Under the pieces are notes generated by a model that did no database searches, was not told where the DNA came from, and was given only the letters and a program-made list of their open reading frames with translations. From positions 1 through 41,302 of the forward strand of contig JBGSHY010000063.1 of NCBI GenBank assembly GCA_041751995.1: DNA of 41,302 nucleotides, given 5' to 3'. Source of the DNA: JANMEX01 sp041751995 (GTDB taxonomy: Bacteria > Pseudomonadota > Alphaproteobacteria > Rhizobiales > Rhizobiaceae). Every line of letters begins with the position of its first letter. Position 1 is the stretch's first letter. Of this stretch, positions 31,298 to 39,996 are shown one piece after another. Both the position numbers and the translations under genes were made by a program.

Positions 31298-33484
31298 ATG
31301 AGAAAAATTCGCAATTTCTTCAGAAATGAAGATGGCAACTATGCAGCAATTTTCGCCTTGGCGGTGGTCCCTATTTTTGGCGCCGTGGGCTTGTCTGTTG
31401 ACTATTCAAACGTCACACGTCTGAAGACAGAGCTTCGGGATGCGTCAGACGCAGCCTGTGTGCCAGTCGCCAAGATGTATCTGTCAGGTGACTATACGGA
31501 CGCGCAGGTTTTCTCAGCCGGCCAGGATTTCTTCGAGGGCAACTTTACATCGACCGGCAATTTCATCGCAGAAAAGTCGATGACAATCACGCTGCCAAAT
31601 GCGGCCGGCAACACGGAAAAGCTGCTGCGCTGCCAAGGCAAGCTTACTTACAAGACAATTTTCGGCCCGCTGTTGGCGGCCCTGACCGACACGGATTCGG
31701 CGAAGTACGTGGTGCTTCTTGAAGAATCGACCATGCGGATGAAGAACGTGGCTGAAATCGCCCTTGTGCTTGACGCTTCTGGCTCTATGGGCAGCAGCAC
31801 ACTGTCCGGCGGCACGCGCATGAGCCTGTTGAAGTCTGCAACCAAGGATTTGGTCACGGATCTGGTCAAGGAAGGCGTCAAGCTCACCAACTCGTCCACC
31901 GCCGTCAAATTCTCGGTTGTTCCGTTCTCGGCTTCGGTCAATGTCGGCAACAATTATAAGAATGAAACCTGGCTCGACCAGAACGGGATTTCCCCGATCC
32001 ATCATGAGAACCTCAATTGGGGGACGATGAATACGGCCAGCACGCCTTGGAAATCCATTGGTGCAAACAATGCCAAGCTGGATTCGACCGGCAAACCGCT
32101 GACCCGTTTTTCAATTCTCGACAATCTGAAGTTTGCAAACGGCGGTTCTGAAAGCACGGCCGCTATCGCTTCAAGCTGCAAGGTTTGGAAAACCGGCACC
32201 ACAAAATCGACATCGGCATCCAATGCGAATTGCGCCGTCAAGGACCGGACAGGCACGCTGACTTATCTTTACCCGAGCAAGCCGGCTGACCGCACCGCAT
32301 TGGCAACGGCGATGGGCGTGACAACGGCATCGTTGGAAGCAAAGTACGTTTGGAAGGGTTGCGTTGAAGCGCGCCCCTATCCGTACAATTTGAATGACAC
32401 CATTCCGACAAGCTCGGCGCCGGGCTCATTCTTCGTGCCGATGCTGGCACTTGATGAGTACAACAACGACCGCTACGGCATCACGTCGAACTCGTCGACT
32501 ACAAGCGGCGACTCGGGATCAGTCAACAACTGGTGGCCGGACACAGTGCCTGCTTCCACACGCACGATTGGAAACGCGTTCAACTACTACACCTCGGCCG
32601 GATCAACGAACACGGCTTGGGAAATCTCGACGGGCCGCAGCCGTCTGATTGATGCGACGAAATACTTCAATGAGACTCCGTACCTCTTGGGCTCATCTTC
32701 AAGCGTGACATCGACCAGCAGTTCAAACGTGCGCAAGGGCCAATGGCATTACTTCAAGGCCGATGCCGGTGTGAATGCCAGCTGCACGACAACGCCGATC
32801 ACCCCGCTGACAGGCACGGAAAGCACCGTTCAGGCGGCCCTTGACGCCCTAAAGCCGACCGGCAACACCAACGTCACCGAAGGTCTGGCCTGGGGTTGGC
32901 GGACGATTTCGCAGGGCGCGCCGTTCTCGGAAGGCGTGGCGGACACCAACAAGGCGGTCGACAAGGTGATCATCGTCTTCACCGACGGCGCCAACACCTA
33001 TGCCGGCATGAACTCAAACTCGGACTACGCCGCGACGGTGTCCACCTATGCTGCTTACGGCTACACCGGCTGGGCCAACAATCAGGGCCTTCCGAACAAC
33101 ACGCAGCCTGGAACGCAGACGTCCACCTCCAACAAGGCACGCATTTTCCAGGGCACGTCACTGGCGCATTCGACCGCGAACTACTCGAAAGCAATGATCA
33201 CCCAGATGGGCGAACTATGCTCGAATGTGAAGGCGACCGACAAGGTGCTCCTGATGACGGTTGCGCTTGATCTGGACAAGACGGTCACTTCAGAAAATCA
33301 GATGATTGAAGCTCTGAAGGCCTGCGCCGGTGATTCACGCACCCGCAAGACCTCGTCCGGCGCAAAAGAAAAGATGTTCTGGAACGCCTGTACACGTACT
33401 GTGTCTGACGGCTCCTGCACCACGCTGGAAGACACGTTCGAACAGATCAAGGACGAACTGTCGAACCTGCGCTTCGTCGGCTGA
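31298..33484 (+). CDS. TadG-like protein with von Willebrand A domain
   Basis: A 728-residue membrane-anchored protein. The N-terminal TadG-like segment (FRNEDGNYAAIFALAVVPIF, SVDYSNVTRLKTELRDASDA) holds one membrane helix. A von Willebrand A domain with complete MIDAS follows: DASGSMGSS (Asp159), the threonine in NTNVTEGLAWG (Thr527) and VFTDGANTY (Asp563). About 350 Ser/Thr/Asn-rich residues lie between the first and second MIDAS elements, much longer than in a minimal vWA. TadG proteins are periplasmic or envelope components associated with Flp/Tad pili, but no tad ATPase or secretin gene is present here. A strong terminator follows. Confidence 0.85.
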   Translation: MRKIRNFFRNEDGNYAAIFALAVVPIFGAVGLSVDYSNVTRLKTELRDASDAACVPVAKMYLSGDYTDAQVFSAGQDFFEGNFTSTGNFIAEKSMTITLPNAAGNTEKLLRCQGKLTYKTIFGPLLAALTDTDSAKYVVLLEESTMRMKNVAEIALVLDASGSMGSSTLSGGTRMSLLKSATKDLVTDLVKEGVKLTNSSTAVKFSVVPFSASVNVGNNYKNETWLDQNGISPIHHENLNWGTMNTASTPWKSIGANNAKLDSTGKPLTRFSILDNLKFANGGSESTAAIASSCKVWKTGTTKSTSASNANCAVKDRTGTLTYLYPSKPADRTALATAMGVTTASLEAKYVWKGCVEARPYPYNLNDTIPTSSAPGSFFVPMLALDEYNNDRYGITSNSSTTSGDSGSVNNWWPDTVPASTRTIGNAFNYYTSAGSTNTAWEISTGRSRLIDATKYFNETPYLLGSSSSVTSTSSSNVRKGQWHYFKADAGVNASCTTTPITPLTGTESTVQAALDALKPTGNTNVTEGLAWGWRTISQGAPFSEGVADTNKAVDKVIIVFTDGANTYAGMNSNSDYAATVSTYAAYGYTGWANNQGLPNNTQPGTQTSTSNKARIFQGTSLAHSTANYSKAMITQMGELCSNVKATDKVLLMTVALDLDKTVTSENQMIEALKACAGDSRTRKTSSGAKEKMFWNACTRTVSDGSCTTLEDTFEQIKDELSNLRFVG

Positions 33485-33506
33485 ACCGGAAACATCTGAT
33501 AAAAAC

Positions 33507-33543
33507 ACAGGCGCGGATGGCAACTTCCGCGCCTGTTTTCTTT
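33507..33543 (+). terminator. Rho-independent terminator of the TadG-like gene
   Basis: A 10-bp stem (CAGGCGCGGA / TCCGCGCCTG) with an 8-base loop, followed by ttttctttc. It closes the two-gene TadG-like segment. Confidence 0.88.
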
Positions 33544-33685
33544 CCGCTCGCGCTTGCCGCCAATTCATTGCCGACAATAGACCGGCAAATCGCAAACGCG
33601 TCGCTCCGGCCAAGGAAAGCGGGTGACAGGGGGAAGGCGTTCGGCTAATCGGAGCGCTGAAAAAAGACGCGGAGCCGGGCACACC

Positions 33686-34534
33686 ATGAACGTCATCAGC
33701 AAACTCGATGATCTGTCGGATCGCTATGACGTGATCCTGTCCGATGTCTGGGGCGTTGTGCACAATGGAGAACGCGCCTTCCCCGCCGCCGCTGCCGCGC
33801 TGACTCGGGCGCGCGAAGCTGGCAAGCACGTCATCCTCATCACCAATTCGCCGCGCCCGCGCGACGGCGTGATTGCCCAACTCGGTGCGCTTGGCGTGCC
33901 GCCCGAAGCCTACGACGCCGTGGTCACATCCGGCGATGTCACCCGCATCCTGATCAACGAAGCGCCGCGCCGCATTTTCCACATCGGCAGCGAGCGCGAT
34001 CTGCCGCTGTACGACGGCACCCATGCGGAACTGGTCGAAGAACAGGAAGCGCAGGCCATCGTCTGCACCGGTCTGTTCGACGACGAAGTCGAAACGCCTG
34101 AAGACTATGCTCCGCTGCTGCAGCGCTTGCGCTCGCGAAACTTGCCGTTCATCTGCGCCAATCCGGACATCATCGTCGAGCGCGGCGACCGGATGATCTG
34201 GTGCGCCGGGGCGATTGCCCGCGATTACGGACTGTTGGGTGGACGCACGCTCGTCGCCGGCAAGCCGCACGCGCCGATCTATGAGGCGGCGATGAAGGAA
34301 GCCGAGCTTCTCGCTGGAAGGCCGGTCGAAAAAAGCCGTATCGTCGCTGTCGGCGACGGTCTGCTCACTGACGTCAAGGGCGCCATCAACAACGGCTTTG
34401 ACCTTCTCTATATTTCGTCCGGCATCCACGCCAAGGAATATGGCGTTCATGGCAAGCCCGACAACGACCGGCTTGAAGCCTGGCTCAAGGGCCACGGCGT
34501 CGCGCCGGTCGCCGTCATGCCCTGGCTGGTGTGA
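33686..34534 (+). CDS. HAD-superfamily class IIA hydrolase (TIGR01459-like)
   Basis: A 282-residue HAD hydrolase with a C2-type cap between motifs II and III. Motif I is ILSDVWGVVHNG (the aspartate nucleophile, but the second aspartate of DxD is replaced by tryptophan-glycine spacing typical of this subgroup). Motif II is ILITNSPRPRD, motif III is VAGKPHAPIYEAA and motif IV is VGDGLLTDVKGA. This looks like the alphaproteobacterial TIGR01459 group found next to ribF. Substrate is not known; a role around FMN or riboflavin phosphate is only suggested by position. It ends 5 bp before ribF, so the two form an operon. Confidence 0.85.
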   Translation: MNVISKLDDLSDRYDVILSDVWGVVHNGERAFPAAAAALTRAREAGKHVILITNSPRPRDGVIAQLGALGVPPEAYDAVVTSGDVTRILINEAPRRIFHIGSERDLPLYDGTHAELVEEQEAQAIVCTGLFDDEVETPEDYAPLLQRLRSRNLPFICANPDIIVERGDRMIWCAGAIARDYGLLGGRTLVAGKPHAPIYEAAMKEAELLAGRPVEKSRIVAVGDGLLTDVKGAINNGFDLLYISSGIHAKEYGVHGKPDNDRLEAWLKGHGVAPVAVMPWLV

Positions 34535-34539
34535 ATTAG

Positions 34540-35520
34540 ATGCCGGGCGTTTTCCGTTTCAATGATCTGGTCAGTCTGCCCGAACGGCTGGAAGGCGGCG
34601 TGGTTGCCATCGGCAATTTTGACGGCGTCCACCGCGGTCACCGCGCCGTGCTCGACCGGGCTTTGGAGATAGCCAAGGCGAGCAATCAGCCTGCGCTCGT
34701 TCTCACCTTCGAGCCCCATCCGCGTACCGTATTCGCCCCGGACAGTCCGGTGTTCCGCCTGACACCCGCGCCCGTGAAGGCAAGGCTGCTTGCAGATCTC
34801 GGTTTCGATGCGGTCGCCGAACAGGAATTTTCGAGGATATTCGCCAGCCACACGGCAGACGAATTCATCGAAACCGTGCTGATCTCCGGCCTCAAGGCGG
34901 CGCATGTCGTCACCGGCTTTGATTTCCATTTCGGCAAGGGCAGGCAGGGCGGCCCGGCTTTTCTGATGGAAGCGGGCAGGCGTCTCGACTTTGATGTGAC
35001 GCTGGTCGACGCCTTCCGCGGCGAGGGCGGTGCTGTCGTCTCCTCCAGTCGCATCCGCGATTGCCTCGCTACGGGTGACGTTGTGCAGGCCGCCGGACTG
35101 CTCGGCTATCGCTACACAGTCTCCGCGCCGGTCATCTCCGGCAAACAGCTTGGCCGCACACTTGGCTTCCCGACTGCCAACATGGAGCTTGCTGGCGAAA
35201 ACCGTCTTGCCCACGGCATCTACGCTGTTCGCTTCCGGCTCCAAGACGGCACACTCAAAGACGGCGTCGCCTCCTTTGGCCGGCGCCCGACGGTTGACAC
35301 CAATGGCGCGCCGCTCCTTGAAACCTTCGTGTTCGATTTCGACGGCGACCTCTACGGACAGACCTGCGATGTCTCGTTCTTCGGCTTCCTGCGCGGCGAA
35401 ATGAAATTCTCCGGGCTCGATGCGCTGATGGACCAGATGAAGCGGGATGACGCCGAAGCCCGCGCGCTGCTGTCTGGCGTCAAACCATTGTCGGACCTTG
35501 ATCTGGCCTTGTGCTTTTGA
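34540..35520 (+). CDS. ribF: Bifunctional riboflavin kinase/FAD synthetase
   Basis: A 326-residue bifunctional enzyme. It converts riboflavin to FMN and FMN to FAD. The N-terminal nucleotidyltransferase half shows AIGNFDGVHRGHRAVLD (residues 24-40) and TFEPHPRTVF. The C-terminal riboflavin kinase half shows KQLGRTLGFPTANMEL (about 203-218) and the typical DLYGQ segment. The start follows the HAD-IIA stop by 5 bp. A 200-bp gap with promoter-like sequence separates it from ileS. Confidence 0.96.
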   Translation: MPGVFRFNDLVSLPERLEGGVVAIGNFDGVHRGHRAVLDRALEIAKASNQPALVLTFEPHPRTVFAPDSPVFRLTPAPVKARLLADLGFDAVAEQEFSRIFASHTADEFIETVLISGLKAAHVVTGFDFHFGKGRQGGPAFLMEAGRRLDFDVTLVDAFRGEGGAVVSSSRIRDCLATGDVVQAAGLLGYRYTVSAPVISGKQLGRTLGFPTANMELAGENRLAHGIYAVRFRLQDGTLKDGVASFGRRPTVDTNGAPLLETFVFDFDGDLYGQTCDVSFFGFLRGEMKFSGLDALMDQMKRDDAEARALLSGVKPLSDLDLALCF

Positions 35521-35720
35521 TTGAGCGTCAAGCCCTTTATTCAAGCCGGTGTTTCGGCTAAGAACGGCCATGATGTTTACCGCACCCCGCTTCGGTCTCA
35601 AAATACGAATTACCGCCCCGGCTTCGCGCTCCCGCGCTTGAGGCCGGTATCTGGTTGCTTTCGCAGCCGAAATTTTCCAATAGAGAAAACCTGATTTGCC
35701 GCTCAGCTTAGCGTGGCCCA

Positions 35721-38675
35721 ATGGAACAGACCATGTCCGAACCGATCGACTATTCAACCACGCTCTATCTGCCGCAGACCACCTTCCCGATGCGCGCCGG
35801 GTTGCCGGAGGCCGAACCGAAAATCATCGCCAAATGGCAGAAGATGGACCTCTACAAGCGCCTGCGCGAAAGCGCGGCGGGCAAGCCGAAATACGTGCTG
35901 CACGATGGCCCGCCGTACGCCAACGGCAACCTGCACATCGGCCATGCGCTGAACAAGATCCTGAAGGACGTCATCACCCGCTCGTTCCAGATGCGCGGCT
36001 TTGACTCGAACTATGTGCCCGGCTGGGATTGCCACGGCCTGCCGATCGAATGGAAGATCGAGGAACAGTACCGCGCCAAGGGCAAGGACAAGAACGAGAT
36101 CGAAATCAACGAATTCCGCAAGGAATGCCGCGAGTTCGCCACCCATTGGGTCGGCGTCCAGTCCGAAGAATTCCAGCGCCTCGGCGTGATCGGTGATTTC
36201 AAGGACCCGTACCTGACGATGAACTACCGCGCCGAAGCCAAGATTGCCGGCGAACTGATGAAATTCGCCATGACCGGCCAGCTCTATCGCGGCTCGAAGC
36301 CGGTGATGTGGTCTGTGGTGGAGCGGACGGCGCTGGCCGAGGCCGAGGTCGAGTACGAGACCTACGAGAGCGATACGGTTTGGGTGAAGTTTCCGGTTCG
36401 TTTCGCTGTACGAGACGGCGTGGAATCCAGCGATCTACTGGCGGCGTCCATCGTTATCTGGACAACTACGCCTTGGACAATTCCGGGCAACCGGGCGATC
36501 AGTTTTTCGAGTAAAGTGGCCTACGGACTATACCGGGTTATTGAAGCGGAATATGATTTTGGACCACGGCCCGGTGAATTGCTTATCCTAGCGGACAAAC
36601 TGGCAGAAGATGCCTTTGCGAAGGCAAAATTAAAGTTTGAAAAGGTTCGCACGGTAGAATCTTCCGAGATTGATGGACTGAATTGCCGTCATCCCCTCCA
36701 TGGCCTTGCAGGTGGCTATGAATTTACAGTCCCGTTGTTCGATGGCGAACACGTCACTGACGACACAGGCACGGGCTTTGTCCACACTGCTCCTGGGCAT
36801 GGCCGCGAAGACTTTGATATTTGGATGGAAAAGGCCAAGTTTAAAGGCGTCGACACTACAATCCCATTTACAGTAGATGACGCGGGTTTTCTAACTGATC
36901 ATGCCCCCGGTTTCGGGCCGGATCGTGAGGGCGGCGCTGCGCGGGTCATCGACGATCACGGCAAGAAGGGCGATGCCAATGACGCCGTCATCAAGGCGCT
37001 GATCGCGGCAAACAATCTGTTCGCTCGTGGCCGGCTGAAGCATGAATACCCGCATTCATGGCGCTCCAAGAAGCCGGTGATCTTCCGCAACACGCCGCAA
37101 TGGTTTGTCCACATGGACAAGGCGACGGATTCGATCAATGGCACGCTGCGTGACGTGTCGCTGAAGGCCATCGAAGCCACCCGCTTCGTCCCCGCCGGAG
37201 GCCGCAATCGCCTTCATGCCATGATCGCCGGACGCCCGGATTGGGTGCTTTCGCGCCAGCGCGCCTGGGGCGTGCCGATCTCGGTGTTCCGCCACAAGGA
37301 AACCGGCCAGATCATCCCCGGCGAAGGCTTCAATGCATCCCAGGAACTGGCCGACCGCATCATGGACGCCTTCACCAAGGAGGGCGCCGATGCCTGGTAC
37401 AAGGACGGCGCGAAAGAGCGCTTCCTCGGCGGCTTCGTCGACAAGTTGGACGACTGGGACCAGATCAAGGACATTCTCGATGTTTGGTTCGACTCAGGCT
37501 CAACCCATGTCTTCTGCCTTGAAGAGCGCCCGGACCTGAAATGGCCGGCGGACCTTTACCTCGAAGGCTCCGACCAACATCGCGGCTGGTTCCATTCGTC
37601 ACTGCTCGAGAGCTGCGGCACCCGTGGCCGTGCGCCTTATGACGCCGTGCTGACGCATGGTTTTGTCATGGCCGAGGACGGGCGCAAAATGTCCAAGTCC
37701 TTGGGCAACGTCGTCACGCCGCAGGAAGTCATCAAGAATTCCGGCGCGGATATCCTGCGTCTCTGGGTCGTTTCATCCGACTATTCAGAGGACCTGCGCA
37801 TCGGGCCGGAAATTCTCAAGACTGCCGTCGATGCCTACCGCAAATACCGCAACACGCTGCGCTGGATGCTGGGCACGCTGGCGCATGACCAGGGCGAAAC
37901 AACACCGGTCGCCGAAATGCCGGAGCTGGAACAGCTGATGCTGCACCGGCTTCATGAGCTCGATGCACTGGTGCGCGGCGGCTATGACGAATTCGAATTC
38001 CGCAAGATCACCAAGGCCCTGATGGATTTCATGGTGGTCGAACTGTCGGCCTTCTACTTCGACATCCGCAAGGACACGCTTTATTGCGATGCTCCGTCGA
38101 GCGCCAAACGCAAGGCATCGATTGAAGTGGTGCGCCATCTGTTCAACTGCCTGATCAAATGGACCGCGCCGCTGCTGCCCTTCACCACGGAAGAGGCATG
38201 GAACGAGCGCTATCCGGACCAGTCTTCGGTTCATCTCGAGCAATTCCCGGATGTGCCGACCGAATGGCGCAACGACGAACTGGCCGAGAAGTGGAAGAAG
38301 GTGAAAACCGTCCGCCGCGTCATCACCGGTGCGCTGGAATTGGAGCGTGCGGCAAAACGCATCGGCTCCTCGCTGGAAGCCGCGCCATTTGTCCACATCA
38401 CGGATCACGAGCTTCTCGCGGCTGTCGCGGGTCTCGACATGGCCGAGATTTCGATCACGTCGGGCCTGTCGATCTCCGATCTGGAAGGCCCGGAATCAGC
38501 ATTCAAGCTCGATGACGTCTCCGGAGTGGCCGTGGTCCCGGCGCCAGCTGAAGGCAAAAAGTGCGCAAGATCATGGCGTTACACCAATGACATTGGCTCG
38601 GACGCGGAGTTTCCGGACGTCTCGGCCCGCGATGCGGCAGCACTGCGCGAGCTGCGTAAACTTGGCCGCATCTGA
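35721..38675 (+). CDS. ileS: Isoleucyl-tRNA synthetase
   Basis: A 984-residue class I synthetase. The HIGH motif is in NGNLHIGHALNKIL (His72) and the KMSKS motif in DGRKMSKSLGN (Lys656). The CP1 editing domain that hydrolyses mis-charged Val-tRNA-Ile contains WTTTPWTIPGNRAI (about 247-260) and GTGFVHTAPGHGREDFD (about 350-366). The C-terminal zinc finger is degenerate (KCARSWRY only, no second Cys pair). Codons for residues about 220-394, which include the editing domain, are AT-ending, unlike flanking codons. ATG at 35733 (MSEPID) is an alternative start. Confidence 0.97.
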   Translation: MEQTMSEPIDYSTTLYLPQTTFPMRAGLPEAEPKIIAKWQKMDLYKRLRESAAGKPKYVLHDGPPYANGNLHIGHALNKILKDVITRSFQMRGFDSNYVPGWDCHGLPIEWKIEEQYRAKGKDKNEIEINEFRKECREFATHWVGVQSEEFQRLGVIGDFKDPYLTMNYRAEAKIAGELMKFAMTGQLYRGSKPVMWSVVERTALAEAEVEYETYESDTVWVKFPVRFAVRDGVESSDLLAASIVIWTTTPWTIPGNRAISFSSKVAYGLYRVIEAEYDFGPRPGELLILADKLAEDAFAKAKLKFEKVRTVESSEIDGLNCRHPLHGLAGGYEFTVPLFDGEHVTDDTGTGFVHTAPGHGREDFDIWMEKAKFKGVDTTIPFTVDDAGFLTDHAPGFGPDREGGAARVIDDHGKKGDANDAVIKALIAANNLFARGRLKHEYPHSWRSKKPVIFRNTPQWFVHMDKATDSINGTLRDVSLKAIEATRFVPAGGRNRLHAMIAGRPDWVLSRQRAWGVPISVFRHKETGQIIPGEGFNASQELADRIMDAFTKEGADAWYKDGAKERFLGGFVDKLDDWDQIKDILDVWFDSGSTHVFCLEERPDLKWPADLYLEGSDQHRGWFHSSLLESCGTRGRAPYDAVLTHGFVMAEDGRKMSKSLGNVVTPQEVIKNSGADILRLWVVSSDYSEDLRIGPEILKTAVDAYRKYRNTLRWMLGTLAHDQGETTPVAEMPELEQLMLHRLHELDALVRGGYDEFEFRKITKALMDFMVVELSAFYFDIRKDTLYCDAPSSAKRKASIEVVRHLFNCLIKWTAPLLPFTTEEAWNERYPDQSSVHLEQFPDVPTEWRNDELAEKWKKVKTVRRVITGALELERAAKRIGSSLEAAPFVHITDHELLAAVAGLDMAEISITSGLSISDLEGPESAFKLDDVSGVAVVPAPAEGKKCARSWRYTNDIGSDAEFPDVSARDAAALRELRKLGRI
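36378..36902 (+). other. AT-ending codon patch inside ileS (editing domain)
   Basis: Codons about 220-394 use ACA, GTA, CTA, TTT, GAT and GGT far more than neighbours. By hand count about 50 of 118 informative codons (36541-36902) end in G or C, against about 46 of 57 at 36077-36255. The patch coincides with the CP1 editing domain, and all motifs and the frame are intact. Confidence 0.7.
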
Positions 38676-38828
38676 AGCCATGCACCGGTTTGCAGTGATG
38701 ATTGATGAATCAATCATTGTCGCAAACCGAGGCTTCAGGTAAAAGCGGACATCTTGTTGCCGGAATTGGCGTGGAAAGCCGGTTCTTGGAACATATATCT
38801 TTTTGTCGTGCGGCGGAGTGAATAGTTC

Positions 38829-39473
38829 ATGAAATTGGCCCGAATGAAACCGACTTTTGTGCAAGGCGTTGCGTTGGCGGCGTTGTTCGCACTTGGCGGC
38901 TGCATGACCTCGCCAACCTACGGCACTGGCAAAACCGCCAATGCGCAATTGCTGGATGACGTCAGTACGGCCTTTTCCATCAAGCCGAAGGCCCCGTCGG
39001 GCATCAAATATGAGCCGCGCCCCGAAGTCTTGAAAACCGGTTCAGGCCAGGCCCTGCCTGAGCCGCAGGAATCTGTGACCAAGCAAGCCGGAGTCTGGCC
39101 GGAGTCGCCCGAGCAAAAACGTGCGCGCCTCCGCCAGGAAGCCACCGATGCGCAGGGCGATCCGCTTTACGTGCCGAAAATCAAGAACGACATGCCGACC
39201 GGCAACGCGTTGGCACAGCAGATGGCGCTTGATAATGCGGGCGGCAATGCGTCCAGTGAATTCAAGAAGCGCAAGGCGATCGCTGCTGCAGGCTCTCCGA
39301 CAGACCGCAAATTGCTGAGCGAGCCGCCGCTGGAATATCGCGCTCCGGCTGATACGGCCGGCTACGGCGATCTTGGCGAAGATGAAGCCAAAAAAGAGCG
39401 CCGCCTGCGCGCGGAAGCCAAGAAGAAAAAGGGCAAGAAGAAAGTCTTCAGCGACTACATTCCCTGGCTCTAG
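38829..39473 (+). CDS. Lipoprotein, function unknown
   Basis: A 214-residue protein with a lipoprotein signal peptide: MKLARMKPTFVQGVALAALF followed by the lipobox ALGGC (Cys25). A hydrophilic, probably disordered proline/lysine-rich body follows, and a very basic stretch (EAKKKKGKKKVFSD) precedes the final YIPWL. It lacks a catalytic motif known to me. It may be tethered to the inner or outer membrane and extend toward the periplasmic peptidoglycan. It shares its stop region with the convergent tadA gene (4-bp overlap), and follows ileS after 153 bp. Confidence 0.75.
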   Translation: MKLARMKPTFVQGVALAALFALGGCMTSPTYGTGKTANAQLLDDVSTAFSIKPKAPSGIKYEPRPEVLKTGSGQALPEPQESVTKQAGVWPESPEQKRARLRQEATDAQGDPLYVPKIKNDMPTGNALAQQMALDNAGGNASSEFKKRKAIAAAGSPTDRKLLSEPPLEYRAPADTAGYGDLGEDEAKKERRLRAEAKKKKGKKKVFSDYIPWL

Positions 39474-39925
39474 TTGCGGCGGCTTTTGAAAAAGTCTCTT
39501 AAAATCAAGGCGCTTTCTTCTTCTGAAAGCCCGGAATAAACGTCCGGCGCGTGATGGCAGGTGGCTTGGTTGAAAAACCTTGGCCCATGCTCGACACCGC
39601 CGCCTTTCGGATCGCTTGCCGCAAAATAAAGCCGCGCCAAACGCGCAAATGATATGGCGCCAGCGCACATGGCGCATGGCTCCAGCGTCACGTAAAGATC
39701 GCAGCCGCTCAATCGTTCGGATTTGAGTTTGGAAGCCGCTTCGCGGATAACCAGCATCTCGGCGTGGGCGGTAGGGTCATTGAATTCGCGGGTCCGGTTG
39801 CCGTTTCTGGCAATGATCTCCCCATTGCGGACAACGACAGCGCCGACTGGAACCTCGCCGCGCGATTCGGCAGACCGTGCTTCCTCCAGCGCGATATCCA
39901 TAAAGCTGAGTCCGGCTTTGGCCAA
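39470..39925 (-). CDS. tadA: tRNA-specific adenosine deaminase
   Basis: A 151-residue TadA that deaminates A34 to inosine in tRNA-Arg(ACG), widening codon reading. The zinc site is complete: PTAHAEMLVI (His54, catalytic Glu56) and EPCAMCAGAI (Cys84, Cys87). FNDP upstream of the His and the C-terminal SRR are usual. It is convergent with the lipoprotein gene (overlapping stops) and divergent from the pseudouridine synthase gene 71 bp away, an arrangement seen in many alphaproteobacteria. Confidence 0.96.
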   Translation of the reverse strand: MAKAGLSFMDIALEEARSAESRGEVPVGAVVVRNGEIIARNGNRTREFNDPTAHAEMLVIREAASKLKSERLSGCDLYVTLEPCAMCAGAISFARLARLYFAASDPKGGGVEHGPRFFNQATCHHAPDVYSGLSEEESALILRDFFKSRRN

Positions 39926-39996
39926 GATGGTGATTTCCTGCTCGATTCCTCGTGGTCAACCTGATAGGGAACCGCCAGCAAAAGGCAATAAGCGAC

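Noticed and set aside
35521..35720. Riboswitch or T-box leader before ileS
   Set aside because: No T-box or FMN element sequence was found; only short GC-rich inverted repeats and a weak promoter-like TTGCTT/AATAGA pair are visible.
34447..35757. 436-codon minus-strand open frame opposite ribF
   Set aside because: RibF motifs on the plus strand are unambiguous; the antisense frame shows no domain.
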